Of a stretch of DNA of 64,000 nt, positions 44,498-52,298 are shown one piece after another. The notes under the pieces were generated by a model. It was not told the DNA's origin and searched no databases. It worked only from the letters and a program-made list of their open reading frames with translations. How positions within the stretch are numbered: the first letter of the stretch is position 1; every line of letters starts with the position of its first letter. The DNA is taken from assembly GCA_036620675.1 (NCBI GenBank), contig JAZHEE010000016.1; one strand, 5' to 3'. The translations under genes and the position numbers were made by a program. Source of the stretch: Jejubacter sp036620675. GTDB lineage: Bacteria; Pseudomonadota; Gammaproteobacteria; Enterobacterales; Enterobacteriaceae.

Positions 44498-45964
44498 TCA
44501 GGAGCCCAGACGATAGTTGGGGGACTCTTTGGTGATGGTCACGTCGTGAACGTGACTTTCCTGAATCCCCGCGCCGCTGATGCGTACAAACTCAGCTTTA
44601 GTCCGCAGGGCGTCGATAGTACCACAGCCGGTCAGGCCCATACAGGAGCGCAGGCCGCCCATCTGCTGGTGCACTATCTCTTTCAGGCGGCCCTTATAGG
44701 CGACTCGCCCTTCAATGCCTTCCGGCACCAGTTTGTCGGCGGCGTTGTCGCTCTGGAAGTAGCGATCGGAAGAGCCTTTGGACATCGCGCCCAGCGAGCC
44801 CATCCCACGGTAGGATTTAAAGGCGCGGCCCTGATAGAGTTCGATCTCCCCCGGAGACTCTTCGGTGCCCGCCAGCATGGAGCCGACCATCACCGCGCTG
44901 GCGCCGGCGGCGATAGCTTTAGCGATATCACCGGAGAAACGGATACCACCGTCGGCGATAACCGGAATGCCGGTGCCTTCCAGCGCCTCGACGGCGTCGG
45001 AAACGGCAGTGATTTGCGGAACCCCTACCCCGGTCACAATACGGGTGGTACAGATAGAGCCGGGGCCGATCCCCACTTTCACGGCGCTGACGCCGGCATC
45101 GGCCAGCGCGCGCGCGCCGGCGGCGGTCGCAACGTTGCCGCCGATGATTTGCAGATCCGGATATTTGGCCCGGGTTTCGCGAATTCGCTCCAGCACCCCT
45201 TCGGAATGGCCGTGTGAGGAGTCGATCAGCAGTACGTCGACACCCGCAGCGACCAGCGCGTCGATACGCTCTTCGTTACCGGCGCCCGCGCCAACCGCAG
45301 CGCCGACGCGCAGACGGCCATGCTCGTCTTTACAGGCGTTCGGCTTACGTTCGGCTTTCTGGAAATCCTTAACGGTGATCATACCGCGCAGATGGAAGCC
45401 TTCGTCCACCACCAGCGCCTTCTCAACGCGCTTCTCATGCATGCGGGTCAGTACCACGTCGCGGGCTTCGCCTTCGCGCACGGTAACCAGACGCTCTTTC
45501 GGAGTCATATAGGCGCTGACGGGCTGGCTGAGGTCGGTCACAAAGCGCACGTCGCGACCGGTGATAATACCCACCAGCTCGTTAGCTTCGTTAACCACCG
45601 GGTAACCGGCAAAGCCGTTACGTTCGGTCAGCTCTTTCACCTCCTGCAGGGTGGTGGAAGGCAGAACGGTCTGCGGGTCGGTCACCACGCCGCTTTCGTG
45701 TTTCTTCACGCGCTTAACCTCTTCGGCCTGGCGCTCAATGGACATATTCTTGTGAATAAAACCAAGACCGCCTTCCTGCGCCAGCGCAATCGCCAGACGC
45801 GCTTCGGTCACGGTATCCATGGCCGCAGAGAGCATCGGAATATTCAGGCGAATGGTTTTGGTCAGTTGAGTACTGAGGTCGGCAGTGTTCGGCAGAACGG
45901 TGGAGTGTGCGGGAACCAGCAGAACGTCGTCAAACGTGAGTGCTTCTTTAGCGATACGTAGCAT
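44498..45964 (-). CDS. guaB: GuaB, IMP dehydrogenase
   Basis: 488 residues as in E. coli. It oxidises IMP to XMP with NAD. Catalytic loop GPGSICTTRIVTG holds the active cysteine, two CBS domains (about 93-205) are inserted in the barrel, and the flap has the usual YRGMGSLGAM. Start 45964 (MLRIAKEALTFDDV) matches the family; an upstream ATG at 46042 lies in the promoter. Confidence 0.97.
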   Translation of the reverse strand: MLRIAKEALTFDDVLLVPAHSTVLPNTADLSTQLTKTIRLNIPMLSAAMDTVTEARLAIALAQEGGLGFIHKNMSIERQAEEVKRVKKHESGVVTDPQTVLPSTTLQEVKELTERNGFAGYPVVNEANELVGIITGRDVRFVTDLSQPVSAYMTPKERLVTVREGEARDVVLTRMHEKRVEKALVVDEGFHLRGMITVKDFQKAERKPNACKDEHGRLRVGAAVGAGAGNEERIDALVAAGVDVLLIDSSHGHSEGVLERIRETRAKYPDLQIIGGNVATAAGARALADAGVSAVKVGIGPGSICTTRIVTGVGVPQITAVSDAVEALEGTGIPVIADGGIRFSGDIAKAIAAGASAVMVGSMLAGTEESPGEIELYQGRAFKSYRGMGSLGAMSKGSSDRYFQSDNAADKLVPEGIEGRVAYKGRLKEIVHQQMGGLRSCMGLTGCGTIDALRTKAEFVRISGAGIQESHVHDVTITKESPNYRLGS

Positions 45965-46016
45965 GGGCAATATCTCGACCTGGGGAGTTGGAGAACAGAT
46001 AAAATATTGCCGCGGC

Positions 46017-46042
46017 ATTATACAGGTGGTAATCGGTTGCAT
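46017..46042 (-). promoter_or_regulatory. guaBA promoter with PurR box
   Basis: Minus-strand TATAAT -10 at 46017-46022, preceded at 46027-46042 by ATGCAACCGATTACCA, which follows the PurR pattern GCAAnCGnTTnC. The box lies within the -15 to -32 region, a repressing position, as known for E. coli guaBA. Confidence 0.7.
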
Positions 46043-46133
46043 CTACATTTTTTTGCTAAAAAACTTGCCTTCACCTGTCGGAGCGGTACTATCGACTGAA
46101 TAACCTGCTGATTTGGAATTTGATCCAGCTCAC

Positions 46134-47507
46134 ATGCCTTCGACTCTCCCCGCCTCCGTTTTTACCGTCACTCGTCTTAACCAGACGGTGCGCCAGCTGC
46201 TGGAACGCGAAATGGGCCAGGTCTGGATAAGCGGCGAAATCTCCAACTTTAGCCGCCCGGCTTCCGGCCACTGGTACTTCACGCTGAAGGACGACGGCGC
46301 CCAGGTGCGCTGCGCCATGTTCCGCAACAGCAACCGCCGCGTCACTTTCCGACCGGAACAGGGCCAGCAGGTGCTGATTCGGGCCAATATCACGCTCTAT
46401 GAGCCGCGCGGCGACTACCAGATTATCGCCGAAAGCATGCAGCCCGCCGGCGATGGTCTGCTGCAACAGCAGTTCGAACGCCTTAAGCAAAAGCTTAGCG
46501 AAGAGGGTCTGTTCGATCCGGCGTTGAAGCAGGCGCTGCCCGCCCCGGCCCACCGGGTGGGGGTGGTGACGTCGAAATCCGGCGCCGCACTGCACGATAT
46601 TCTGCATGTACTGAAGCGCCGCGATCCCTCGCTGCCGGTGGTTATCTACCCTACCGCCGTTCAGGGCGCCGAAGCGCCCGCGCAGATCGTACGCGCCATC
46701 GAACTGGCTAACCGCCGTAATGAGTGTGACGTACTGATCGTCGGGCGCGGTGGCGGTTCGCTGGAAGATCTGTGGAGCTTTAACGACGAACGGGTGGCCC
46801 GGGCCATTTTCACCAGTCGCATTCCCGTTGTCAGCGCCGTGGGCCATGAAACCGATGTCACCATCGCCGACTTCGTGGCCGATCTGCGTGCCCCGACCCC
46901 TTCAGCCGCAGCGGAGATCGTCAGCCGCAATCAGCAGGAGCTGCTGCGCCAGCTCCAGGGCCAACAGCACCGGCTGGAAATGGCGATGGACTATTACCTG
47001 GCCGGTTGCGCCCGGCGCTATGCCCAGGTGAATCACCGTCTGCAGCAGCAGCATCCGCAGCTGCGACTGGCCCGCCAGCAGACCGCACTTATCCGACTGC
47101 GCCAGCGAATGGACGGCGCCCTGGAGCAGCAAATGAAGCGCGCGAATGAGCGTCAGCTGCGTCTGGGCCGGCGACTTGACCAGCAGCAGCCGCTACCCCG
47201 TATCCATCGCGCCGCCAGCCGGGTTCAGAATCTGGAGTATCGGCTGTCTCAGACCCTGTCCCGACGCCTGAGCGCCACCCGCGAGCGCTTCGCCAGCGCC
47301 CTGACTCATCTGGAGGCCGTTAGCCCGCTGGCGACCCTTGCCCGTGGTTATAGCGTGACCTCCGCCGCTGACGGCAAAGTGCTGAAACAGACCGCCCAGG
47401 TACACGCTGGCGACAGCCTGACCACCCGCCTGGCGGATGGCTGGGTGGAAAGCCAGGTGACCCGCGTCACGCCCGAAAAAAAGCAACGCGCAAAAAAAGC
47501 CCCCTGA
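46134..47507 (+). CDS. xseA: XseA, exonuclease VII large subunit
   Basis: 457 residues (E. coli 456). N-terminal OB fold binds single-stranded DNA (QVWISGEISNFSRPASGHWYFTLKD); the catalytic core has VGRGGGSLEDLWSFNDE and SAVGHETDVTIADFVAD; a long coiled-coil (about 270-400) binds XseB. It is divergent from guaB. Start 46134 (MPSTLPASVFTV) by homology. It marks the left border of the accessory region. Confidence 0.95.
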   Translation: MPSTLPASVFTVTRLNQTVRQLLEREMGQVWISGEISNFSRPASGHWYFTLKDDGAQVRCAMFRNSNRRVTFRPEQGQQVLIRANITLYEPRGDYQIIAESMQPAGDGLLQQQFERLKQKLSEEGLFDPALKQALPAPAHRVGVVTSKSGAALHDILHVLKRRDPSLPVVIYPTAVQGAEAPAQIVRAIELANRRNECDVLIVGRGGGSLEDLWSFNDERVARAIFTSRIPVVSAVGHETDVTIADFVADLRAPTPSAAAEIVSRNQQELLRQLQGQQHRLEMAMDYYLAGCARRYAQVNHRLQQQHPQLRLARQQTALIRLRQRMDGALEQQMKRANERQLRLGRRLDQQQPLPRIHRAASRVQNLEYRLSQTLSRRLSATRERFASALTHLEAVSPLATLARGYSVTSAADGKVLKQTAQVHAGDSLTTRLADGWVESQVTRVTPEKKQRAKKAP

Positions 47508-47578
47508 ACCACCGGTACGTCTTCCGGCGGCTATACTTAAGCGACGTACCGGAAGGCATCCGATATCAGGGAGGCCAT

Positions 47579-48604
47579 ATGAGACGTAACCATTTTCCCG
47601 GCGTAATTCCACCCTATATCCTGGCCCGAATTATCACCCACGGCTCGGCGCCCCAGCAGCGCTGCGCTCTTCAGACGCTAACCCACGTACAGACGCTAAT
47701 GGCCCAGGGCTACCCCCGGCAACGCCATGCCGCCGCTGGCGCTAAAGGCACGCTGACGCGCGATATCTACGACGCGAAGCATCAGGAACAGCTTCCCGGC
47801 GTATCAGCGCGTAAAGAGGGCCAGCCCGCCAGCGGCGACAGCGCCGTGGACGAAGCTTACGACTATCTGGGTATCACTCACGACTTTTTCTGGCGTGAAT
47901 ACCAGCGCGATTCGCTGGATAACCAGGGTATGTCGCTTATCGGCACCGTCCACTACGGGCAGGAGTATCAGAACGCCTTCTGGAACGGCCAGCAGATGGT
48001 ATTCGGCGATGGCGACGGCGAAATTTTTAACCGCTTTACTATTGCTATCGACGTGGTGGCCCACGAGCTGAGCCACGGCGTAACCGAGCACGAAGCCGCG
48101 CTGGTCTATTTTGAACAGGCGGGCGCCCTGAACGAATCGCTGTCGGACGTGTTCGGCAGTCTGGTGAAGCAATATCACAGGCGCCAGCGCGCCGATGAGG
48201 CCGACTGGCTGATCGGCGCCGATCTGCTGGCGTCAGGAATTAACGGCAAGGGGTTACGTTCAATGTCCGATCCCGGCAGTGCCTATAACGATCCACTGCT
48301 GGGCAAGGATCCCCAACCTGGCCATATGAATGATTTTGTCAAAACCCGGGAAGATAACGGCGGCGTCCATCTGAATTCCGGCATCCCCAATCGCGCCTTT
48401 TATCTGGCGGCCAGCGCGCTGGGCGGCTACGCCTGGGAGCAAGCCGGACGCGTCTGGTACGATACGCTGTGCGACAGCGAACTGCCCCAGGATGCCAACT
48501 TCGCCACCTTTGCGCAACTGACTCTGAATCACGCCCGTCGGCGCTTTGACCACGCAGTCGCTGGCGCCATTGAGCAGGCGTGGAAAACAGTGGGCGTTCT
48601 GTAA
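47579..48604 (+). CDS. protealysin-type M4 zinc metalloprotease
   Basis: 341 residues, thermolysin family. Zinc and catalytic motif HELSH (162-166), third ligand E186 in ALNESLSD, and C-terminal HLNSGIPNRAFY with the active-site histidine. The N-terminus has the PPYIL motif (11-15) of the short protealysin propeptide (about 50 residues) and no signal peptide, as in Serratia protealysin, which acts inside cells or is released without a classical signal. The stop overlaps the inhibitor start (TAATG). Homologs are linked with invasion of host cells. Confidence 0.92.
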   Translation: MRRNHFPGVIPPYILARIITHGSAPQQRCALQTLTHVQTLMAQGYPRQRHAAAGAKGTLTRDIYDAKHQEQLPGVSARKEGQPASGDSAVDEAYDYLGITHDFFWREYQRDSLDNQGMSLIGTVHYGQEYQNAFWNGQQMVFGDGDGEIFNRFTIAIDVVAHELSHGVTEHEAALVYFEQAGALNESLSDVFGSLVKQYHRRQRADEADWLIGADLLASGINGKGLRSMSDPGSAYNDPLLGKDPQPGHMNDFVKTREDNGGVHLNSGIPNRAFYLAASALGGYAWEQAGRVWYDTLCDSELPQDANFATFAQLTLNHARRRFDHAVAGAIEQAWKTVGVL

Positions 48605-48957
48605 TGGAGATCTTTCCCGAACTGACCGATGACGCCATCGTAGAGCTGGCCCGTGAAGGCGGCTTTGCCTGGATTCCTCGCCTTTCCGCCCGGCGGCGCA
48701 TCATACTGGCCACGCTCGACGAAGCGAGCCGCCGCCGGGTATGCGATATTCTGCGCCAGGTGCTGCCGCTGGGGCTGCCCCCCGGGCGCCCGAACTCCCC
48801 CGGCCGGGGCGACCAACGCTACTACCGGATCCAGATAACCTGGACCCGCCACGTCAGCACGCAGTATCAGGATCTGATCCTGCTGGTGCCGGAGGCTAGC
48901 GCCCCACCAGCGCTAAAAGATCTGTGGGAGCACGGCGAGGCGTGCGGCGATCTCTAA
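48604..48957 (+). CDS. emfourin-type inhibitor of protealysin
   Basis: 117 residues with no signal peptide. It follows the protease with a one-base overlap, the defining layout of protealysin-emfourin operons. The sequence shows the family pattern of a hydrophobic N-terminal strand region (MEIFPELTDDAIVELAREGGFAWIPRLSA), a central Arg/Pro stretch and a C-terminal LILLVPEA. Emfourins are tight-binding inhibitors that protect the cell from its own protease. Its stop codon overlaps the convergent yfgJ stop. Confidence 0.85.
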   Translation: MEIFPELTDDAIVELAREGGFAWIPRLSARRRIILATLDEASRRRVCDILRQVLPLGLPPGRPNSPGRGDQRYYRIQITWTRHVSTQYQDLILLVPEASAPPALKDLWEHGEACGDL

Positions 48958-49181
48958 TCACCGGCGCCGGGGGCAAAGATCACCCGCTTTTTCGAGATCA
49001 AACCATGACCGTTACGGCAAAAGTAATCCACCGCGCCGCAGGCTTTCAGCACTTCCAGCGGCTGATGGCATTCTGGGCAGCGCGCCTGCAGTTGAAAATC
49101 CCGCCCGCAGTCAGGGCAGTGGGCCCGCTCCCCCTCTTGTACCAGTAAACCTTCGCAGTCTGGACAATATTGTGCTTCCAT
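48954..49181 (-). CDS. yfgJ: YfgJ, zinc-ribbon protein
   Basis: 75 residues with three CxxC pairs (CPDC, CPDC, CPEC) and CRNGHGLISKKRV at the end, as in E. coli YfgJ (71 residues, DUF1407 family). Function unknown. Start ATG at 49181 with GAGG 8 nt upstream; a GTG three codons earlier is possible. In E. coli it lies between xseA and der, so its presence here shows that the neighbours on both sides were added. Confidence 0.88.
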   Translation of the reverse strand: MEAQYCPDCEGLLVQEGERAHCPDCGRDFQLQARCPECHQPLEVLKACGAVDYFCRNGHGLISKKRVIFAPGAGD

Positions 49182-49211
49182 CCGTTTCACCTCTGTTGCC
49201 GGGAGCTGACG

Positions 49212-49874
49212 TTACTCCGCATCGCTGTCGTCGCCATAGTAACGAACGCCTATCTTAATCAGCGGCCGCCCCTGATTCTTCCTGTGCAGATTAGTATCGC
49301 GTAATGAATAAACACAGCCGCAATACTCCTGCTGATAAAAACGCTCGCGCTTGCTGATTTCCACCATCCTTGCCGCACCGCCCTGCTTGCGCCAGTTATA
49401 GTCCCAGTAATGCATTCCGGCATAAGGCGCCACGGCGCGTCGCCCGCAGTCATTGATTTGCTGCATATTCTTCCAGCGTGAAATACCCAGCGAACTGCTG
49501 ATGGCGCGAAAGCCGTTCTCCCAGGCGTACAGCGCGGTACGTTCGAAGCGCATATCAAAGCACATGGTACAGCGAACGCCACGCTCCGGCTCCCACTCCA
49601 TCCCTTTTGCCCGCTCAAACCAGTTATCCGTATCGTAGTCGGCGTCGACAAAAGGTACGCCGTGCCGCTGCGCGAAGCGGATATTTTCCTGCTTGCGGAT
49701 AAGATACTCTTTCTGCGGATGGATATTCGGATTGTAGAAAAAGATCGTGTAGTCGATGCCCGACGCCTGAATGGCCTCCATCACTTCCCCTGAACATGGC
49801 GCGCAGCAGGAGTGCAGTAACAGTTTATCGGCGCCGTCCGGAAGCGTCAGTACGGGTCTTTGCAGCGAGGTCAT
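49212..49874 (-). CDS. queH: QueH-type epoxyqueuosine reductase
   Basis: 220 residues of the former DUF208 family. Cysteine pairs C23-C24 (SCCAPCSGEV), C102/C105 (CTMC) and C185/C187 (YCGC) are the Fe-S and redox ligands of QueH. It reduces epoxyqueuosine to queuosine in tRNA, the step that E. coli performs with the unrelated cobalamin enzyme QueG. Start ATG at 49874 is preferred, with AGGAT 7 nt upstream, over the in-frame TTG at 49892. It follows yfgJ's promoter side with a 30-bp gap. Confidence 0.88.
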   Translation of the reverse strand: MTSLQRPVLTLPDGADKLLLHSCCAPCSGEVMEAIQASGIDYTIFFYNPNIHPQKEYLIRKQENIRFAQRHGVPFVDADYDTDNWFERAKGMEWEPERGVRCTMCFDMRFERTALYAWENGFRAISSSLGISRWKNMQQINDCGRRAVAPYAGMHYWDYNWRKQGGAARMVEISKRERFYQQEYCGCVYSLRDTNLHRKNQGRPLIKIGVRYYGDDSDAE

Positions 49875-49963
49875 AGGGTAATCCTGGCTCAAATAAAATT
49901 TCGGGGGAAAGTGTATACGCAGGTCGCTACGCTGTCGAAGCCACGACGTCGGGAGTTTCGCAT

Positions 49964-50041
49964 AAGCAAGCGATGCTTCCTATGAACGATAGATAGCACA
50001 GACCACTTCCAGTAGAGTAGAAGTCTGCTATCGTCCACCGG
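49964..50041 (+). promoter_or_regulatory. inverted repeats ahead of the LacI-family gene
   Basis: Two structures lie in the 150-bp leader. AAGCA-AGCGA-TGCTT at 49964-49978 has a central CG like LacI operators. A longer imperfect hairpin pairs GATAGCA and AGAC at 49992-50003 with GTCT and TGCTATC at about 50032-50041. Either could be an autoregulatory site. Confidence 0.35.
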
Positions 50042-50048
50042 AGAAGCC

Positions 50049-51020
50049 ATGAGCACCGAGAAAAAATGGGTTACTGCCAGCGATGTCGCCCGGCTGGCTG
50101 GTGTTTCCCGCTCCGCCGTTTCGCGCGCCTTTACCCCGGGGGCGTCCGTGGCGCCCGAAACCCGTCGCAGGGTGGAAGAAGCGGCCCGGACGCTGGGCTA
50201 TCAGGTCAATATTCTGGCCCGCAGTATCAACAAAGGACGCAGCAATTTTGTCGGGCTGGTAACCGCGGGCTTCAGCAACGCCTTTCGCAACCAGTTGATC
50301 GGCCCCCTCACCCACCAGCTTGCGCGCCAGGGGCTGATTCCTCTGCTGGTTAACGCTGAAGATAGCTGCCAGCAAGCGCCCGGCCTGCGGGATCTGATGA
50401 GCTATCACGTCGCGGGGATTATTATGACTTCCGGCGCGCCGCCGTTGTCGCTGGCCCAGGAATATGTGGCCCGTAGCATTCCCGTAGTAATCATCAATCG
50501 CGACACCGACCTGCCGGGTACCGACGTGGTTTATAGCGATAACGTCGACGGTGCGCGTCAGGCCGCCCGCTGGTTGCAGCAGCGCGGCTGCCGCCATCCG
50601 GCGTTTATTGGCGAACAGCCCGCTAACTTTAGCACCCGACAGCGCCGGGAAGCTTTCTGTCAGGCGCTGAGCGGCGTTACCTGTATCGATGTTCACGGCA
50701 GCGACTACCATGCGGGATTCAACGCGATTGAGCCCTTAATCAGGCAACCGGGTATCGACGGCGTGTTCTGTGCCACCGATACCCTGGCTTTGGGATTGCG
50801 CGATGCCCTGGAACGGGGAAGGACGACTCCGACGCTACCGCTGATAGGCTTTGACGATATTCCGGAAGCCGGATATGCCGCCCGGCAGTTGACCACCCTG
50901 CGCCAGGATGTGGAACAGCTGGCCACTGAAGCCGTATCGCTGCTCATCCAGCGTATGGAAGACGAGAGTCGCCCGCCGGTTAAAAAGGTGATTCCCGTTC
51001 AGTTAATTGCCCGCCGCTAA
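50049..51020 (+). CDS. LacI-family transcriptional regulator
   Basis: 323 residues. N-terminal HTH (VTASDVARLAGVSRSAVSRAFTPGASV, about 8-32) with hinge helix (LARSINKGRSN), then the periplasmic-binding-protein-like effector domain. The HTH recognition residues (SRSAVSRAF) and the effector domain do not match a named regulator I know. Located directly before the inositol-phosphatase gene; a perfect operator-like palindrome lies between them at 51144-51161. Probably a repressor of the 51.1-55.7 kb genes, with an inositol phosphate as likely effector. Confidence 0.85.
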   Translation: MSTEKKWVTASDVARLAGVSRSAVSRAFTPGASVAPETRRRVEEAARTLGYQVNILARSINKGRSNFVGLVTAGFSNAFRNQLIGPLTHQLARQGLIPLLVNAEDSCQQAPGLRDLMSYHVAGIIMTSGAPPLSLAQEYVARSIPVVIINRDTDLPGTDVVYSDNVDGARQAARWLQQRGCRHPAFIGEQPANFSTRQRREAFCQALSGVTCIDVHGSDYHAGFNAIEPLIRQPGIDGVFCATDTLALGLRDALERGRTTPTLPLIGFDDIPEAGYAARQLTTLRQDVEQLATEAVSLLIQRMEDESRPPVKKVIPVQLIARR

Positions 51021-51143
51021 GCGAAATTATTATTTTATTTACACAAAAACAGAATGTTTGTTTTATTTGGCAGGGATCACAGAACCGGGTCGGAAATGTG
51101 CCCATACTGCCTTCTGCCGGTCGGGCATTTTTTTAACCCTGAA

Positions 51144-51161
51144 ATTGCACACGTGTGCAAT
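51144..51161 (+). promoter_or_regulatory. 18-bp palindromic operator
   Basis: ATTGCACACGTGTGCAAT is a perfect palindrome with a central CG, typical of LacI/GalR-family operators. It lies 17 bp before the start of the phosphatase gene, just after a T-rich tract, where a bound repressor would block transcription. Confidence 0.8.
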
Positions 51162-51178
51162 CAAAAGGAAAACGACAT

Positions 51179-52000
51179 ATGACCACAGAATTACCCCCGG
51201 AAATCTCCGCGGAAATAGCGCGACGTTATCAGTTCGCCTGCGAACTGGCAGAGCGGGCGGCACAGCGGGCCATGACGTTTTACCGCAAGCGTCAGAAGCT
51301 TGCCGTAGAGCATAAAGGCAGTGACTTGCAGGATGTGGTAAGCCAGGCTGACCGTGACGTGGAAAATCTGGTTCGTGATACCCTGACCGCCACCTTCCCA
51401 CATGACGGTTTCCTGGGTGAAGAAAGCGGCGGACAGCCCCGGGATTCGGAGTATCTGTGGGTGGTCGACCCTATCGATGGTACCGCCTGCTTTCTGAACG
51501 GCCTGCACACCTGGTGCGTCTCGCTGGCGATACTTTATCGCGGCGAACCTATCGTCGGCGTCGTGTGCGATCCCAACCACCAGGAGCTGTTTCACGCCTG
51601 CCGTGGCCATGGCGCTTTCCTGAACCAGGAGCGCATCAGGGTACACGGCGCCCATACGGTGCAAGAAGGGGTGATGGGCGTGGGTACTTCGCATCGGGTG
51701 AAGCCAGAAGATTTCGTCCCCTTTATCGGCCATCTGCTCGCTGCCGGCGGCATGTTCATTCGTAGCGGATCCGGGGCCTTGATGACAGCCCAGGTCGCCG
51801 CCGGCCGCCTGATTGGCTACTACGAACCGCATATGAATCCCTGGGATAGCCTGCCAGGGTTGGTTCTGGTACAGGAGGCGGGGGGCGTCGTCAATCGCTA
51901 CCTGGAAGACGGCGGCCTGGCCCACGGCAATCCGGTATTAATGAGTACGCCAGCGCTCTATCCGCAGCTGGCGGAGATGATCGCCCAACCACTGAAGTAG
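51179..52000 (+). CDS. inositol-monophosphatase-family phosphatase
   Basis: 273 residues, IMPase superfamily. Metal ligands are seen in GEES (80-83), DPIDGT (97-102) and WDSLPG (222-227). No signal peptide, so it is cytosolic. The family includes inositol-1-phosphatase, histidinol phosphatase and bisphosphate nucleotidases. The context (phytase, organophosphate transporter) favours inositol monophosphates. It starts a probable transcription unit; the next gene is 298 bp away. Confidence 0.8.
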   Translation: MTTELPPEISAEIARRYQFACELAERAAQRAMTFYRKRQKLAVEHKGSDLQDVVSQADRDVENLVRDTLTATFPHDGFLGEESGGQPRDSEYLWVVDPIDGTACFLNGLHTWCVSLAILYRGEPIVGVVCDPNHQELFHACRGHGAFLNQERIRVHGAHTVQEGVMGVGTSHRVKPEDFVPFIGHLLAAGGMFIRSGSGALMTAQVAAGRLIGYYEPHMNPWDSLPGLVLVQEAGGVVNRYLEDGGLAHGNPVLMSTPALYPQLAEMIAQPLK

Positions 52001-52298
52001 CAGCTTCACAACCGGAATCCGGTTGTGACAAAACGGCGGCCAGAACAATAACAAGCCGCCGTTGAACGACGACGTTGGCTGATGTGCGACAGCGGAAAGT
52101 CACCTTTGTGCACAGATCAGGCTGCGGCAGGCATAGTGGTATGCCCAACTGAAACACTCTGATGCGCCCTGGCGGTATCGGAGCGGCGAAATGCGTCCGC
52201 AACGAAACGCCAACGCAAAACAGAGTCGATGACCTAAGGAAGAAGTCAGTGAACACATAGCCACGTTGATATTCAATCCCTACCGTGGAGTAAGAACA
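52001..52298 (+). other. gap between the phosphatase and the transporter genes
   Basis: 298 bp. A 9-bp hairpin (CACAACCGG/CCGGTTGTG) at 52008-52028 follows the phosphatase stop without a T run. A small hairpin GGCATA/TATGCC lies at about 52130-52145. A TTGTGCAC segment near 52106 recalls half of the 51144 palindrome and might be a second, weaker regulator site. The transporter likely has its own promoter here. Confidence 0.3.

Noticed and set aside
52106..52115. Second LacI-type operator ahead of the OPA transporter
   Set aside because: Only TTGTGCAC resembles half of the 51144 palindrome; the dyad is not kept, so it is not listed as a site.
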